DNA from: Bacteroidaceae bacterium
GTDB lineage: Bacteria > Bacteroidota > Bacteroidia > Bacteroidales > Bacteroidaceae
Reading direction: 5' to 3'
DNA length: 50,047 nucleotides
Assembly (NCBI GenBank): GCA_024401305.1
Contig: JAKSLI010000020.1
Location: forward strand, 1-50,047
Below the pieces are notes generated by a model, which saw only the letters and a list, made by a program, of their open reading frames with translations, did no database searches and was not told the origin of the DNA. Shown here one piece after another: positions 7,914-16,452 of this stretch. A program made the position numbers and the translations under genes. Positions within the stretch are counted from its first letter, which is position 1. Every line of letters begins with the position of its first letter.

Positions 7914-9912
7914 CTAACAGATATCCAAGATGTGGCGGCTGATTGTAGCAAACATTCTGCCAAGCAATAGCCATACGGTAGATGTGATCATGCATGAGAG
8001 TTGGCACACGATGTTCCGTTGGAATTGTGGTAGTATGGATGTAAAGCTTGTCGCAAGTGTCACGGTCATAGAGAATAACTTCCTCACGCCAGTCGCCAAA
8101 GAGGTCGGCAAGGATGTTTGGAGTATTCTTTGTACCGTTGCAAGCGCGGCCTTGGAGTTGAACAAGAGTTTCGAAAGAGATGGTCTTTTCCTTGTCGCCC
8201 GTAATGACTGGCTTATAGACTGTGTTGCCATCGTAAGGCTCATCCTGAAGATCGCCATCCCAATAGATGCGGAAGTTTGTAGGCTTTCTGCTTCCTTGCG
8301 CAAGTTTTCCGAGAATCTTGCCACTCTTTCCGCTGGCAGTATGTATGTTGTTGGTTGCAAGCGACCAGAACTCATAGCCCTTGGAACCGGCAAACATATC
8401 CATGGCAACGCCACGACCATTATCGTCATCTTGCTCAGAATCCTCACGCCAAAGGATCTTTCCTGTTACCGGGTCATGAATCTCGGCACAGTAATTTGCG
8501 TTCTTTCCTTCATGAACCATGAACACTTCAAGTCCTGGGCGTTCTGGAATCAAGTCGCCAAGATGGAGAGCATCGCCATGACCGAGACCTGTAGAAGAAA
8601 GGAGTTTTCCGTTATGGTCGATAGTTGCAGAGCCGTAGATTATCTCATCACAACCATCATTGTCAACATCGCCAACAGCTACAGAGTGAGCACCTTGTCC
8701 AAAAGCGCTATTCTTGCCGTGTTCAAGCGACTGATGAAGCCAACGAAGAGTGATGTTCTTGCCATCGAAGTCGTATGCAGCGAGGTTTGACTGAGTATAA
8801 TAACCACGGCAGAAAACCATACTTGGCTTCTTTCCGTCAAGGTAAGCTACGCAAGCAAGGTAACGCTCCGAGCGGTTGAAATGATTGTCACCCCACCATT
8901 CGATGTCCTTATAAGCTGGCTTATATGGCACGGTTGCAAGCTCCTCACCTGTCTCACCCTTGAATACAGTAAGATATTCAGGACCGCCAATTATCCTACC
9001 GAGCAGAGCACCTTCCTTGCCAACATAATCCGCGTCCTTGTCATCGCCTGGAAGAAGCACAAACTTCCCCTTGCCGTCAACAGTTCCAGGAGCTGTCTTG
9101 CAAGCTATCTCTGCCTTGCCGTCGCCATCAAAGTCGTAAGCAAGAATCTGTGTATAGTGAGCACCAGCACGGATGTTCTTGCCAAGACAGATACGCCAAA
9201 GGAGGTTTTGAGGTTTTGAGGTTGCAAGGTTTTGAGGGTCTGCTGTTGGGAGCTTATAGCAATCAATATAAACCGGATCGGTATAGCCTGTATGAGCATT
9301 GTCATGAGCATTGTGTGGATCCCACTTCAGGATGAGTTCGTAAACACCATCGCCATCAACATCAGCTACAGAGCAATCGCCTGGAGTATATTTGTGGGTG
9401 GCTGGTTGCCATCTTCTTTGACGCTGACCTTGATTCTGACCTTGTCCTTGACCGCCGTTTCTTGGTTCCCTAATGCGAGGACGCTGAGCACCTTGAATGG
9501 TATCAAACTCCGGACGCCTTTCACGAGGAATGAGATTGTCCTCTACAGGAGGTGTGAGGTTCATGGTAAGGTAAGTGTCTGACCAAGGCATGACGGTTTC
9601 GGAAGTTTCCGTTTCCTTGCCTTTGACAACAGTCTTCACCATATATTTTGACTCCACAGAACCGCTTTTGTCTGTGAAGTTACTCACTTTCAACGGAGAT
9701 GAATTGAGCTTCTTTCCGTCACGATAAAGATTAAACTTTACATCAGAATTGTCAGTTCCAAGTACACGCCAACTGATGAACACGCCATTATCTGTCTTCA
9801 CGGCAGTAACACCACGAGTGAGTTTCTCGTATTGCTGGTTTGCATTGAATGTCTGAGCAGAAGCACCCATTGCCGAAGCCGACAAAAGAAGTGCGAGGGT
9901 TAATGCTTTCAT
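7906..9912 (-). CDS. PL11 rhamnogalacturonan lyase
   Basis: Cleaves the alternating rhamnose-galacturonate backbone of RG-I by beta-elimination. The 668 residues match the PL11 (YesW/YesX-like) layout: signal peptide MKALTLALLLSASAMGASA, an N-terminal fibronectin-like region (VFISWRVLGTDN), then an eight-bladed propeller with calcium-type repeats such as VADVDGDGVYELILKWDPHN, YDFDGDGKAEIACKTAPGT and VGDVDNDGCDEIIYGSA, ending in HDHIYRMAIAWQNVCYNQPPH. Two insertions look unusual. Residues about 121-172 carry an Arg/Gln/Gly-rich run (GGQGQGQNQGQRQRR) before the first blade, and a short QNLATSKPQNL stretch comes from the GGTTTTGAGG DNA repeat. The stop codon lies in the junction repeat. The gene follows the BNR_4-type gene by 19 bp. 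Confidence 0.93.
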   Translation of the reverse strand: MKALTLALLLSASAMGASAQTFNANQQYEKLTRGVTAVKTDNGVFISWRVLGTDNSDVKFNLYRDGKKLNSSPLKVSNFTDKSGSVESKYMVKTVVKGKETETSETVMPWSDTYLTMNLTPPVEDNLIPRERRPEFDTIQGAQRPRIREPRNGGQGQGQNQGQRQRRWQPATHKYTPGDCSVADVDGDGVYELILKWDPHNAHDNAHTGYTDPVYIDCYKLPTADPQNLATSKPQNLLWRICLGKNIRAGAHYTQILAYDFDGDGKAEIACKTAPGTVDGKGKFVLLPGDDKDADYVGKEGALLGRIIGGPEYLTVFKGETGEELATVPYKPAYKDIEWWGDNHFNRSERYLACVAYLDGKKPSMVFCRGYYTQSNLAAYDFDGKNITLRWLHQSLEHGKNSAFGQGAHSVAVGDVDNDGCDEIIYGSATIDHNGKLLSSTGLGHGDALHLGDLIPERPGLEVFMVHEGKNANYCAEIHDPVTGKILWREDSEQDDDNGRGVAMDMFAGSKGYEFWSLATNNIHTASGKSGKILGKLAQGSRKPTNFRIYWDGDLQDEPYDGNTVYKPVITGDKEKTISFETLVQLQGRACNGTKNTPNILADLFGDWREEVILYDRDTCDKLYIHTTTIPTEHRVPTLMHDHIYRMAIAWQNVCYNQPPHLGYLLAP
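9203..9238 (-). repeat. GGTTTTGAGGTT repeat inside the PL11 gene
   Basis: Short tandem copies of AGGTTTTGAGGTT (plus-strand reading) encode NLATSKPQNL between two propeller strands just before LLWRICLGKNIRAG. This is the same motif as at 7027-7085 in the neighbouring gene. Confidence 0.8.
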
Positions 9913-9931
9913 AATATTGTAAGGGTTATAT

Positions 9932-11254
9932 TTATTTACGATTTACTGTTAACACATAAACAGGTGTAGGCTGACTTTGAGCCACTTTCTCACCGTCACC
10001 TTGCTTCGTTTGCTGAACAAACACATCGAGACGCTGGCGAGTGTTCAAAAGCGAGATGTCGTAACTTGGTTCCCAAGCATCAACAGCGAAGTCGGTAATA
10101 TCGGAAACTTTCCATTTGCCTTTGGCTAGATTCTTGCATTTGGCTACGGAAACCTTGCTACCTCTCTCCTCATCGCGGAAGATATAGTACGTCTCTACCC
10201 TACCCTTCTTCTCCTTAACAGCAAGTCGTGGACGGGAAATAGGAATCATCTTCGTGCCAACGCCACCAAGTGAAAATGGCTGGGTGCGCTCAAATATCTT
10301 GCATGAAGTCCAATTATCCTTCAAATCTTTCCACACAAGTCGATATTGAGGCACATTGGAATCCTGGTCACGCCAATAGGTTGCGATATAAGGATTGCCC
10401 TGAGAATCAGCAGTCATGCTTGTCTGATTGATGAGTTCGCTGTTCTGCGGAATAAAGAAAGCTGTCTCTGCTGTAGCGGCTGTTATAGGCAACTGATAGC
10501 GAGTGCCGTCGCTCTTCTCCCAAGTCTTTCCGCCATCCTTAGATCGAGCGTAACAAAGGTCATGGTTTGTTGCTACATCAGGAGTTTCGCGCCATACCCA
10601 AGAGACGTGGATTGTGCCTTGAGCGTCCACGCAAAGTTGCCAGTAAGCATTGCGCTTTTTCTCGCCATCTATCAGAACATCCTGCAGATTTTTCCAACGT
10701 TTTTCCTTCAGATGATAGCGCTTCATGACAAGATTTCCTCTACCCGAACTTCCTGAACGATAGGCAAATAGCAAGTCACCATTAGGAAGATTGTAGAACT
10801 CAGGATATGTGACATTCTTCTCGTCATTGCCATTCATTGGCTGAAGTTCTCCGAATTCCATTGAAAGCGGTTGCTTGCTCTTGCAATAGCGAAGCGGATG
10901 ACCATGATGATCGAACGAAAGATGAATGTAACCATCGCCGTCAATGCCAATGCTTATTATGTTATGGGCATCTCGAACATTTCCCTTATACTGCGTACGC
11001 TGCACTTGCCAATCGCCATCATTGCCTTTCTTTGCAAGCATTCTCTTGGCAAGAACCACATAACCGTCAGCATCGTAATACGCAGCAAACTGATAGTCGC
11101 CGTGAGTGATTACGGAACTTTGGCGAAAGATAGTCGTATTGACTGATGTTTGCGCATAGCCATCGCCAATCTTGCTCAAGGTCTGTGAGGTGACAGTGAG
11201 CGAGAATAGCAGGAAGAGCGTCAGTATCGTATTTTTCAAGTGATAAGTTTTCAT
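9932..11254 (-). CDS. BNR_4-type beta-propeller protein of the RG-I operon
   Basis: Secreted 440-residue protein with signal peptide MKTYHLKNTILTLFLLFSLTVTS. The conserved block RDAHNIISIGIDGDGYIHLSFDHHGHPLRYC at about 92-123, plus repeated strands such as SWVWRETPDVATNHDLCYARSKDGGKTW, identifies the BNR_4 repeat family. That family forms seven-bladed propellers and includes rhamnose-glucuronate-active enzymes (GH145/PL42 lineage). As first gene of an operon with PL11, PL26-like and GH105 enzymes, a role in removing rhamnose or uronate caps from RG-I oligosaccharides is plausible, but the activity is inferred from context. A promoter lies at 11311-11341. Confidence 0.78.
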   Translation of the reverse strand: MKTYHLKNTILTLFLLFSLTVTSQTLSKIGDGYAQTSVNTTIFRQSSVITHGDYQFAAYYDADGYVVLAKRMLAKKGNDGDWQVQRTQYKGNVRDAHNIISIGIDGDGYIHLSFDHHGHPLRYCKSKQPLSMEFGELQPMNGNDEKNVTYPEFYNLPNGDLLFAYRSGSSGRGNLVMKRYHLKEKRWKNLQDVLIDGEKKRNAYWQLCVDAQGTIHVSWVWRETPDVATNHDLCYARSKDGGKTWEKSDGTRYQLPITAATAETAFFIPQNSELINQTSMTADSQGNPYIATYWRDQDSNVPQYRLVWKDLKDNWTSCKIFERTQPFSLGGVGTKMIPISRPRLAVKEKKGRVETYYIFRDEERGSKVSVAKCKNLAKGKWKVSDITDFAVDAWEPSYDISLLNTRQRLDVFVQQTKQGDGEKVAQSQPTPVYVLTVNRK

Positions 11255-11310
11255 AGGTTTGAAATATTGGTTAGTGGGCAGTATATTTATAAATTGTCCT
11301 TAATTGCGCA

Positions 11311-11341
11311 CAAAATTACAAATAAAATTTCAACCAAACAA
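11311..11341 (-). promoter_or_regulatory. Promoter of the RG-I operon
   Basis: On the minus strand a TAATTTTG -7 box occupies 11311-11318; a TTG at 11339-11341 lies 20 bp upstream, with further TTG copies nearby. Predicted transcription start is near 11304, giving a leader of about 50 nt before the ATG at 11254. Confidence 0.6.
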
Positions 11342-11390
11342 CATTTTTCCAAGAAACCTTACATTATTATAATAAATGGCAAAAAATGGC

Positions 11391-11631
11391 ACTTCCCATT
11401 GATACTATTTTGTCAAACATTAGGGTCTTTTTAATAAACCTATGCAACTCGACCCAAAACTCAGCGGAACTCGATGCAAAACTCATAGGATTTTGACTCG
11501 TTTTCCTATGAGTTTTTAGTCGTTTTCCTATGAGTTTTTTCAAGCATTCGTAACCTTCACATTATCAAATAGTTACAAAAGCGCCATACAACCCAATTCG
11601 TCGTAAAAAGGCACTAATACTATTTTGTCAG
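11391..11631. repeat. Repeat-rich intergenic region between the RG-I operon and the MATE gene
   Basis: The 494-bp gap 11255-11748 has no gene. Its centre contains a 13-bp inverted repeat, AAAACTCATAGGA at 11478-11490 and TCCTATGAGTTTT at 11504-11516, with a third copy of the right arm at 11526-11538 giving a 22-bp direct repeat. Degenerate ACTCGA-CAAAACTCA copies precede it (11457-11480). An outer direct repeat, ATACTATTTTGTCA, lies at about 11402 and 11617. A related GCATCGAGTTCCTATG occurs near 49602. Function is unknown; it may be a dispersed element or a regulatory zone for the divergent genes. Confidence 0.7.
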
Positions 11632-11687
11632 CTTTTCCTTGAAAAAATTAGCACAAATAAATAAAAAATTTTATTTCCGACCATATC

Positions 11688-11719
11688 TTTGCAAGTCACA
11701 ATTATTTTTCGTTACTTTG
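11688..11719 (+). promoter_or_regulatory. Promoter of the MATE gene
   Basis: TTTG at 11688-11691 and TTACTTTG at 11712-11719 are 20 bp apart, a near-consensus Bacteroidetes promoter. A TATCTTTG at 11684-11691 is an alternative -7 box without a good upstream element. Confidence 0.55.
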
Positions 11720-11748
11720 CATCTTGTTTCGAATGAATAATCCTTAAA

Positions 11749-13131
11749 ATGAGCATATTTTCAAAAGAACAGGAGCAACGATTGCTCGAAATGATACGAC
11801 TTGGACAGGAGATGACCAGTCGGGACAAGTTCAACCTGATCGTCAGGCTGAGCATTCCGTCGGTTCTTGCCCAAATCACCTCCACCCTGATGTTCTTCAT
11901 CGACGCAGCCATGGTGGGCAAACTCGGAGCGGAAGCATCGGCAGCCATCGGTATCGTTGAAACAAGCACTTGGCTTATGTTCGGACTTTCGGCAGCTCTC
12001 GCAATGGGTTTCTCCGTACAGGCTGCACAGTTCATCGGTGCCAACGATATGAAGCAAGCGAAGAATGTCTATCGACAAGGCATAATCTGCATTTCCTTGC
12101 TATCGTTCGTGCTGATGGCAATATGCCTTGCCATTTCGCCTTTCCTGCCATATTGGCTTGGTGGAAACGAGGATATTGCAAGCGATGCTTCGTGGTATTT
12201 CGGAATATGCGCTGCGAGCTTGCCATTGATGATGATCGGGCGCTTGTCTTCAAGTATGCTAAAGTGCTCGGGAAACATCAGAATACCGAGTATAATAAGC
12301 ATCCTGACCTGCGTTAACGATGTGATTTTCAACTACATATTCATCTATATCTTCGGATTGGGCGTAATCGGAGCTGCCATCGGTTCCGGACTTGCCTACG
12401 CTGTTGCCTGTTGCATCGAGACATGGTACGCGGCTTCACGCTCAAAGGAGATTGGACTTGTTGGCGAGAGGTGGAATTTCCGCCCTGAATGGCATTACAT
12501 AAAGAATGCGGCAAAGATATCTCTTCCTATGGCTGCCCAATATGTAATGATAGACGGAGCACAGATAGTCAGCACCATGATTGTGGCTCCTCTCGGCACA
12601 ATAGCCATCGCTGCTAACACGCTGGGTATCACCGCAGAAAGTCTTTGTTACATGCCTGGTCATGGAATTAGCGAAGCAGCTACGACGGTTGTTGGACAAA
12701 GCATCGGCGCAGGCAGAAACAAGTTGTGCATGAGTTTCGCGAGAATATCGCTGGCTTTCGGCATGATTGTGATGGCTTTGATGGGCGTGATAATGTTCTT
12801 CACGGCAGTTCCGCTAATGTCCTTGCTGACTCCTGTTGACGAAATCATCCAACTTGGTGCCGGATGCCTTAGAATAGAAGCTTTCGCCGAACCGTTCTTC
12901 GCAGCTGCTATAGTCAGCAATGCTATTCTTCTTGGCGCTGGCGACACCGTGAAACCTGCCATAATATCACTCTGCAGCATGTGGTTCGTTCGACTCACTC
13001 TCGCTGCCGCCTTAGCTCCTCAATACGGACTTTACGGCGTTTGGATTGGTATGGCAATCGAACTTACTGTTCGCGGAATAGTGTTCTTGCTGCGTGTTTT
13101 CAAGGGAAATTGGATGAAAAAAGCAATATAA
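11749..13131 (+). CDS. MATE family efflux transporter
   Basis: Inner-membrane exporter of 460 residues that would use a Na+ or H+ gradient to expel organic cations, drugs or metabolites. About twelve hydrophobic segments occur as two six-helix halves. The first half has the family pattern IPSVLAQITSTLMFFIDAAMVGKLG near residues 34-58, and the second half repeats it as ISLPMAAQYVMIDGAQIVSTMIVAPLG. The length is normal for the family. It is divergent from the RG-I operon, with its own promoter about 30 bp upstream. The substrate cannot be told from sequence. Confidence 0.93.
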   Translation: MSIFSKEQEQRLLEMIRLGQEMTSRDKFNLIVRLSIPSVLAQITSTLMFFIDAAMVGKLGAEASAAIGIVETSTWLMFGLSAALAMGFSVQAAQFIGANDMKQAKNVYRQGIICISLLSFVLMAICLAISPFLPYWLGGNEDIASDASWYFGICAASLPLMMIGRLSSSMLKCSGNIRIPSIISILTCVNDVIFNYIFIYIFGLGVIGAAIGSGLAYAVACCIETWYAASRSKEIGLVGERWNFRPEWHYIKNAAKISLPMAAQYVMIDGAQIVSTMIVAPLGTIAIAANTLGITAESLCYMPGHGISEAATTVVGQSIGAGRNKLCMSFARISLAFGMIVMALMGVIMFFTAVPLMSLLTPVDEIIQLGAGCLRIEAFAEPFFAAAIVSNAILLGAGDTVKPAIISLCSMWFVRLTLAAALAPQYGLYGVWIGMAIELTVRGIVFLLRVFKGNWMKKAI

Positions 13132-13209
13132 TACATCAAAAAATCACATTTTCGCGCGTAAATAAATGTTAATGCGTGAAAGTTATGTGACTATTTACTG
13201 ATTTTTTCA

Positions 13210-13217
13210 TAACTTTG
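13210..13217 (+). promoter_or_regulatory. -7 box upstream of the outer-membrane protein gene
   Basis: TAACTTTG matches the Bacteroidetes -7 consensus; no convincing TTTG lies at the expected upstream distance. The start codon is 77 bp downstream, which would leave a leader of about 70 nt. Confidence 0.45.
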
Positions 13218-13293
13218 CACGCGATTACAATAAACTACAATAATTGTTTTTACAACATAAACATTCACTCGAACATTAAATTAACTGATCAAT

Positions 13294-13818
13294 ATGAAAA
13301 AGATTCTGTCTCTCTTGTTTGTGCTCATGGCAACACTTAGCGCTAACGCACAGTTTGAAGAAGGAAAAACTTATGTCGGCGCAAACCTCACAGGCCTTGA
13401 CATGAACATCAGCGGCGCTGAGAAATTCAGATTAAGCGCAGGTGCTTCCGGCGGTTATTTCATCATGGACAATGTGCTTGTCATGGCAAATCTCGGCATT
13501 GAAAAGAATGGCAGCGACATCAACAGAAATGTATTTTCAATTGGTGCTGGTGGCCGTTACTACTTTGTAGAGAATGGCATCTTCCTCGGCGCAAGTGCAA
13601 ACTACACTCATGTTCAGAAGAAATTCAACGATATCCTCCCACAGGTAGAAGCTGGTTATGCTTTCTTCATCAACCGCTCGGTTACTATCGAACCTGCCGT
13701 TTACTTCCAGGCTTCGTTCATCAATGCTGACCGCGACCGCTTCGGCTTGAAGGTTGGTATCGGTATTAACCTCGAAACAAACAAGAAAGACGGCTGCGCT
13801 TTCACAATGGAATATTAA
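13294..13818 (+). CDS. Small outer-membrane beta-barrel protein
   Basis: Protein of 174 residues with signal peptide MKKILSLLFVLMATLSANA, cleaved before Gln20. The mature part is a run of short amphipathic strands with Gly/aromatic alternation (VGANLTGLDMNISG, GGYFIMDNVLVMANLGIE, FSIGAGGRYYFVENGIFLGASANYTHV). This suits an eight-stranded OmpW/OmpX-like barrel (OMP_b-brl). The C-terminus DGCAFTMEY does not end in the usual Phe but still has a terminal aromatic. nadC follows after 12 bp, so the two are probably cotranscribed although their roles look unrelated. The function of this barrel is unknown. Confidence 0.82.
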   Translation: MKKILSLLFVLMATLSANAQFEEGKTYVGANLTGLDMNISGAEKFRLSAGASGGYFIMDNVLVMANLGIEKNGSDINRNVFSIGAGGRYYFVENGIFLGASANYTHVQKKFNDILPQVEAGYAFFINRSVTIEPAVYFQASFINADRDRFGLKVGIGINLETNKKDGCAFTMEY

Positions 13819-13830
13819 TTATAAACAAAT

Positions 13831-14682
13831 ATGCTTACACCAGATCAACTCAACGACGAACTCATAAAGCTCTCTTTCGCTGAAGATATCGGCGACGGTG
13901 ACCACACAACTCTCTGCTGCATCCCTGAAGATGCAATGGGCAAATCAAAGCTTCTCATCAAGGAAGACGGCATTCTCGCAGGTATCGAAATCGCAAAGAA
14001 GGTTTTCGCTGCTTTCGATAAGGATATGCAGGTTGAGGTATTCATCAACGACGGCGCAGAAGTAAAGAAAGGCGATGTTGCGATGATTGTTTCAGGAAAG
14101 GTTCGCTCTCTCCTTCAGACAGAACGCCTCATGCTCAACATTATGCAGCGAATGAGTGGTATTGCCACAATGACACGCAAGTATCAGCAGGCTCTCATCG
14201 ATGCCGGCACACAGACTCGCGTTCTTGACACTCGCAAGACTACTCCTGGCATGCGTATGCTTGAGAAGGAAGCTGTCAAGATTGGTGGCGGTATGAACCA
14301 CCGCATCGGACTCTTCGACATGATTCTCCTTAAAGACAACCATGTTGACTTCGCAGGTGGTATCCACAACGCAATCTCTCGTGCAAAGGCTTATTGTGCA
14401 GAGAAGAACAAGGACTTGAAGATTGAGATTGAGGTGCGTAACTTCAAGGAACTCGAAGAAGCTTTGGCAGAGAACCCTGATCGCATCATGTTCGACAACT
14501 TCACTCCTGAAGACACAGAGAAGGCTGTGAAGATCGTTAACCACCAGTGTGAGACAGAATCAAGCGGCGGCATCACTTTCGACACAATGATTCCTTACGC
14601 TAAGGCAGGTGTTGACTTCATCTCATTCGGTGCTCTCACCCACTCTGTCAACGGTCTCGACATGAGTTTCAAAGCCGTTTAA
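13831..14682 (+). CDS. nadC: Nicotinate-nucleotide pyrophosphorylase (carboxylating)
   Basis: Converts quinolinate and PRPP to nicotinate mononucleotide, CO2 and pyrophosphate in de novo NAD synthesis, in the cytoplasm. The 283 residues have the normal family length and motifs: AEDIGDGDHTT near the start, TERLMLNIMQRMSGIAT, the substrate-binding DTRKTTPGMR, GGGMNHRIGLFDMILLKDNH, EIEVRNFKELEEAL, and a C-terminal FISFGALTHSV. No nadA or nadB is nearby. Downstream are two GC hairpins before the next gene. Confidence 0.97.
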   Translation: MLTPDQLNDELIKLSFAEDIGDGDHTTLCCIPEDAMGKSKLLIKEDGILAGIEIAKKVFAAFDKDMQVEVFINDGAEVKKGDVAMIVSGKVRSLLQTERLMLNIMQRMSGIATMTRKYQQALIDAGTQTRVLDTRKTTPGMRMLEKEAVKIGGGMNHRIGLFDMILLKDNHVDFAGGIHNAISRAKAYCAEKNKDLKIEIEVRNFKELEEALAENPDRIMFDNFTPEDTEKAVKIVNHQCETESSGGITFDTMIPYAKAGVDFISFGALTHSVNGLDMSFKAV

Positions 14683-14715
14683 TCAAAAAGCGATTATTCA
14701 AAAAAGCCACTGTTC

Positions 14716-14775
14716 CCGGCGCTTTTACGCCGGCATCATAAAAAAAGCGATCATTCCCAGCGGTTTTCCGCTGGG
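14716..14775 (+). terminator. Two tandem GC hairpins after nadC
   Basis: First hairpin: CCGGCG (14716-14721), loop CTTTTA, CGCCGG (14728-14733). Second: CCCAGCGG (14756-14763), TTTT loop, CCGCTGGG (14768-14775). Both are preceded by TTCCC and by an A-rich run with AAGCG. Neither has a following U-run, so they may attenuate, pause or stabilise the transcript rather than terminate it cleanly. Confidence 0.5.
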
Positions 14776-14785
14776 CTCTATAGAA

Positions 14786-16447
14786 ATGAAATCCCTTTTA
14801 CTCTCTCTCTCATTACTGATTTCAACCTCAGTATTCGCCCAGCCTTCTGCCGTCAAGAATGTGCAGAAGGCGGTGTTTGCTTTTATAACATACGATAAGG
14901 CTGGCAACCAACTCGGTGAAGGTCATGGCGTTTTCGTCAGCAACGACGGCGAAGCCATTGCCCAGTGCAAGCCTTTCATTGGTTGCCATCGTGCTGTTGT
15001 TACTGACCAAGCAGGCAAATCATACGAAGTAAAGCGAATGCTTGGTGCAAACGAGGTTCACAATGTAGCCCACTTCAAGATTGAAGCAAAGACTACACCT
15101 GCAAACATTCTCAACGCAGCAACTCCACAACAAGGAACAAAACTTTATTGCGTAGGCACAAAACAAAGCGGAACAATCAACGAAGGTGCTGTTCGCAGCG
15201 TGGAAACTTTCCTCGACAAATATGCCTATTACATCGTAAAGCTCACAGGCCAGGAAGGTCTCGGCGGCTGTCCGTTCGTCACAGAGCAAGGACAGGTTGT
15301 TGGACTTCTTGAGATTTCATCAAATACTGCGGACGCTTATTCAACAGATATTCGCTACGCAAAATCGCTTGAGCCTCAGATGCTTTCTGCCAGTGACCCT
15401 GCGCTATTCAAGATTCACATCCCTCTTCAGCTTCCAGCAGAGAAGGATCAGGCACGCATTGTCATGATGATGCTTTCTAGTGGAGATTCCATCAAATATG
15501 TTTCTGCAGCAAAGGACTATATCAACGCTTATCCTGCAGAGATTGAAGGCTACCCTATTGTAGCATCAAATGAAGCTGCAGCCGGTAACTATGCAAACGC
15601 TGACAATATCATGAAGCAGGCTCTCAAGAACTGTAATGACAAGGCAGCAGCTAATTATGAGTTCAGCAAGCTCGTTTACAACAAGTCTCTTTATCAGCCT
15701 GAACCGGCTTATGCCGATTGGTCGTTTGACAAGGCTATCGAATACATCAAGGCGGCTCAAGGATTTGACAACAGTTCTCACTATCGCAACCACGAAGCGC
15801 AGATTCTTTTCGCTCAGCAGAAATATGCAGAAGCTGACGAAATCCTGACTTCGCTCATTGACGCAAAGGATGTAAACAAGTCTGAGATCTACTACGAATC
15901 TGCTCGTTGCCGCCAAGCTATGGAAAAGAGCAACGAAGAGATTGTCGCACTTCTTGACAGCGCAATAAATAATGTTGACTCACTCTCCATCAATTCTGCC
16001 GCTCCTTATTTCTGGATGCGCGGAAGAGTGTACGACAACATGAAGAAATATCGCGAGGCTGTGCTCGACTACTCTCGTTATCAGGTTCTTATGCAAGGTC
16101 GTGTGTACGAGGATTTCTACTACACTCGCTTCGCAGCAGAAGTTAATTGCAGAATGTTCCAGCAAGCTCTCATTGACATTCATAACTGTGCGATTCTCAA
16201 CCCTAAAGAACCTCTTTATCCTCAAGAGGAAGCCCAACTTGCCCTTCAGGTTGGCTTGATTGACAATGCGGTAGTTGCAGCTACCTATTGCACAGAGATA
16301 GCACCGGAATCATCTACGGGCTACACACTCCTCGCTCTCGCGCTTGCAAAACAAGGCAACAAGGAAGAAGCAAGAAAGAACTTCCAGAAGGCTAAGGAAC
16401 TCGGCGACGAGAAGGCAGACGAGTTGATGCAGAAATATTTGAAGTAA
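14786..16447 (+). CDS. Secreted TPR protein with a degenerate trypsin-like domain
   Basis: Protein of 553 residues with signal peptide MKSLLLSLSLLISTSVFA. Residues about 25-190 follow the trypsin/DegP-like fold order: GEGHGVFVSNDGEAIAQC, then HNVAHFKIE, then GLGGCPFVTEQGQVVGLLE. The places where an active enzyme has His (in TNxHV), Asp (DLAVLK) and Ser (GxSGGP) read Lys/Pro, His and Leu here. So it looks like a pseudoprotease, probably a binding module. From about residue 215 to the end are TPR-type helical repeats (QALKNCNDKAAANYEFSKLV, EAARKNFQKAKELGDEKA-like). It is probably periplasmic. mnmA starts 5 bp after its stop, so the two share a transcript. Role unknown. Confidence 0.75.
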   Translation: MKSLLLSLSLLISTSVFAQPSAVKNVQKAVFAFITYDKAGNQLGEGHGVFVSNDGEAIAQCKPFIGCHRAVVTDQAGKSYEVKRMLGANEVHNVAHFKIEAKTTPANILNAATPQQGTKLYCVGTKQSGTINEGAVRSVETFLDKYAYYIVKLTGQEGLGGCPFVTEQGQVVGLLEISSNTADAYSTDIRYAKSLEPQMLSASDPALFKIHIPLQLPAEKDQARIVMMMLSSGDSIKYVSAAKDYINAYPAEIEGYPIVASNEAAAGNYANADNIMKQALKNCNDKAAANYEFSKLVYNKSLYQPEPAYADWSFDKAIEYIKAAQGFDNSSHYRNHEAQILFAQQKYAEADEILTSLIDAKDVNKSEIYYESARCRQAMEKSNEEIVALLDSAINNVDSLSINSAAPYFWMRGRVYDNMKKYREAVLDYSRYQVLMQGRVYEDFYYTRFAAEVNCRMFQQALIDIHNCAILNPKEPLYPQEEAQLALQVGLIDNAVVAATYCTEIAPESSTGYTLLALALAKQGNKEEARKNFQKAKELGDEKADELMQKYLK

Positions 16448-16452
16448 CGAAA

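Noticed and set aside
7930-8790. Plus-strand open frame of 286 codons
   Set aside because: It lies opposite the PL11 gene, whose motifs are clear; no signal or domain supports the antisense frame.
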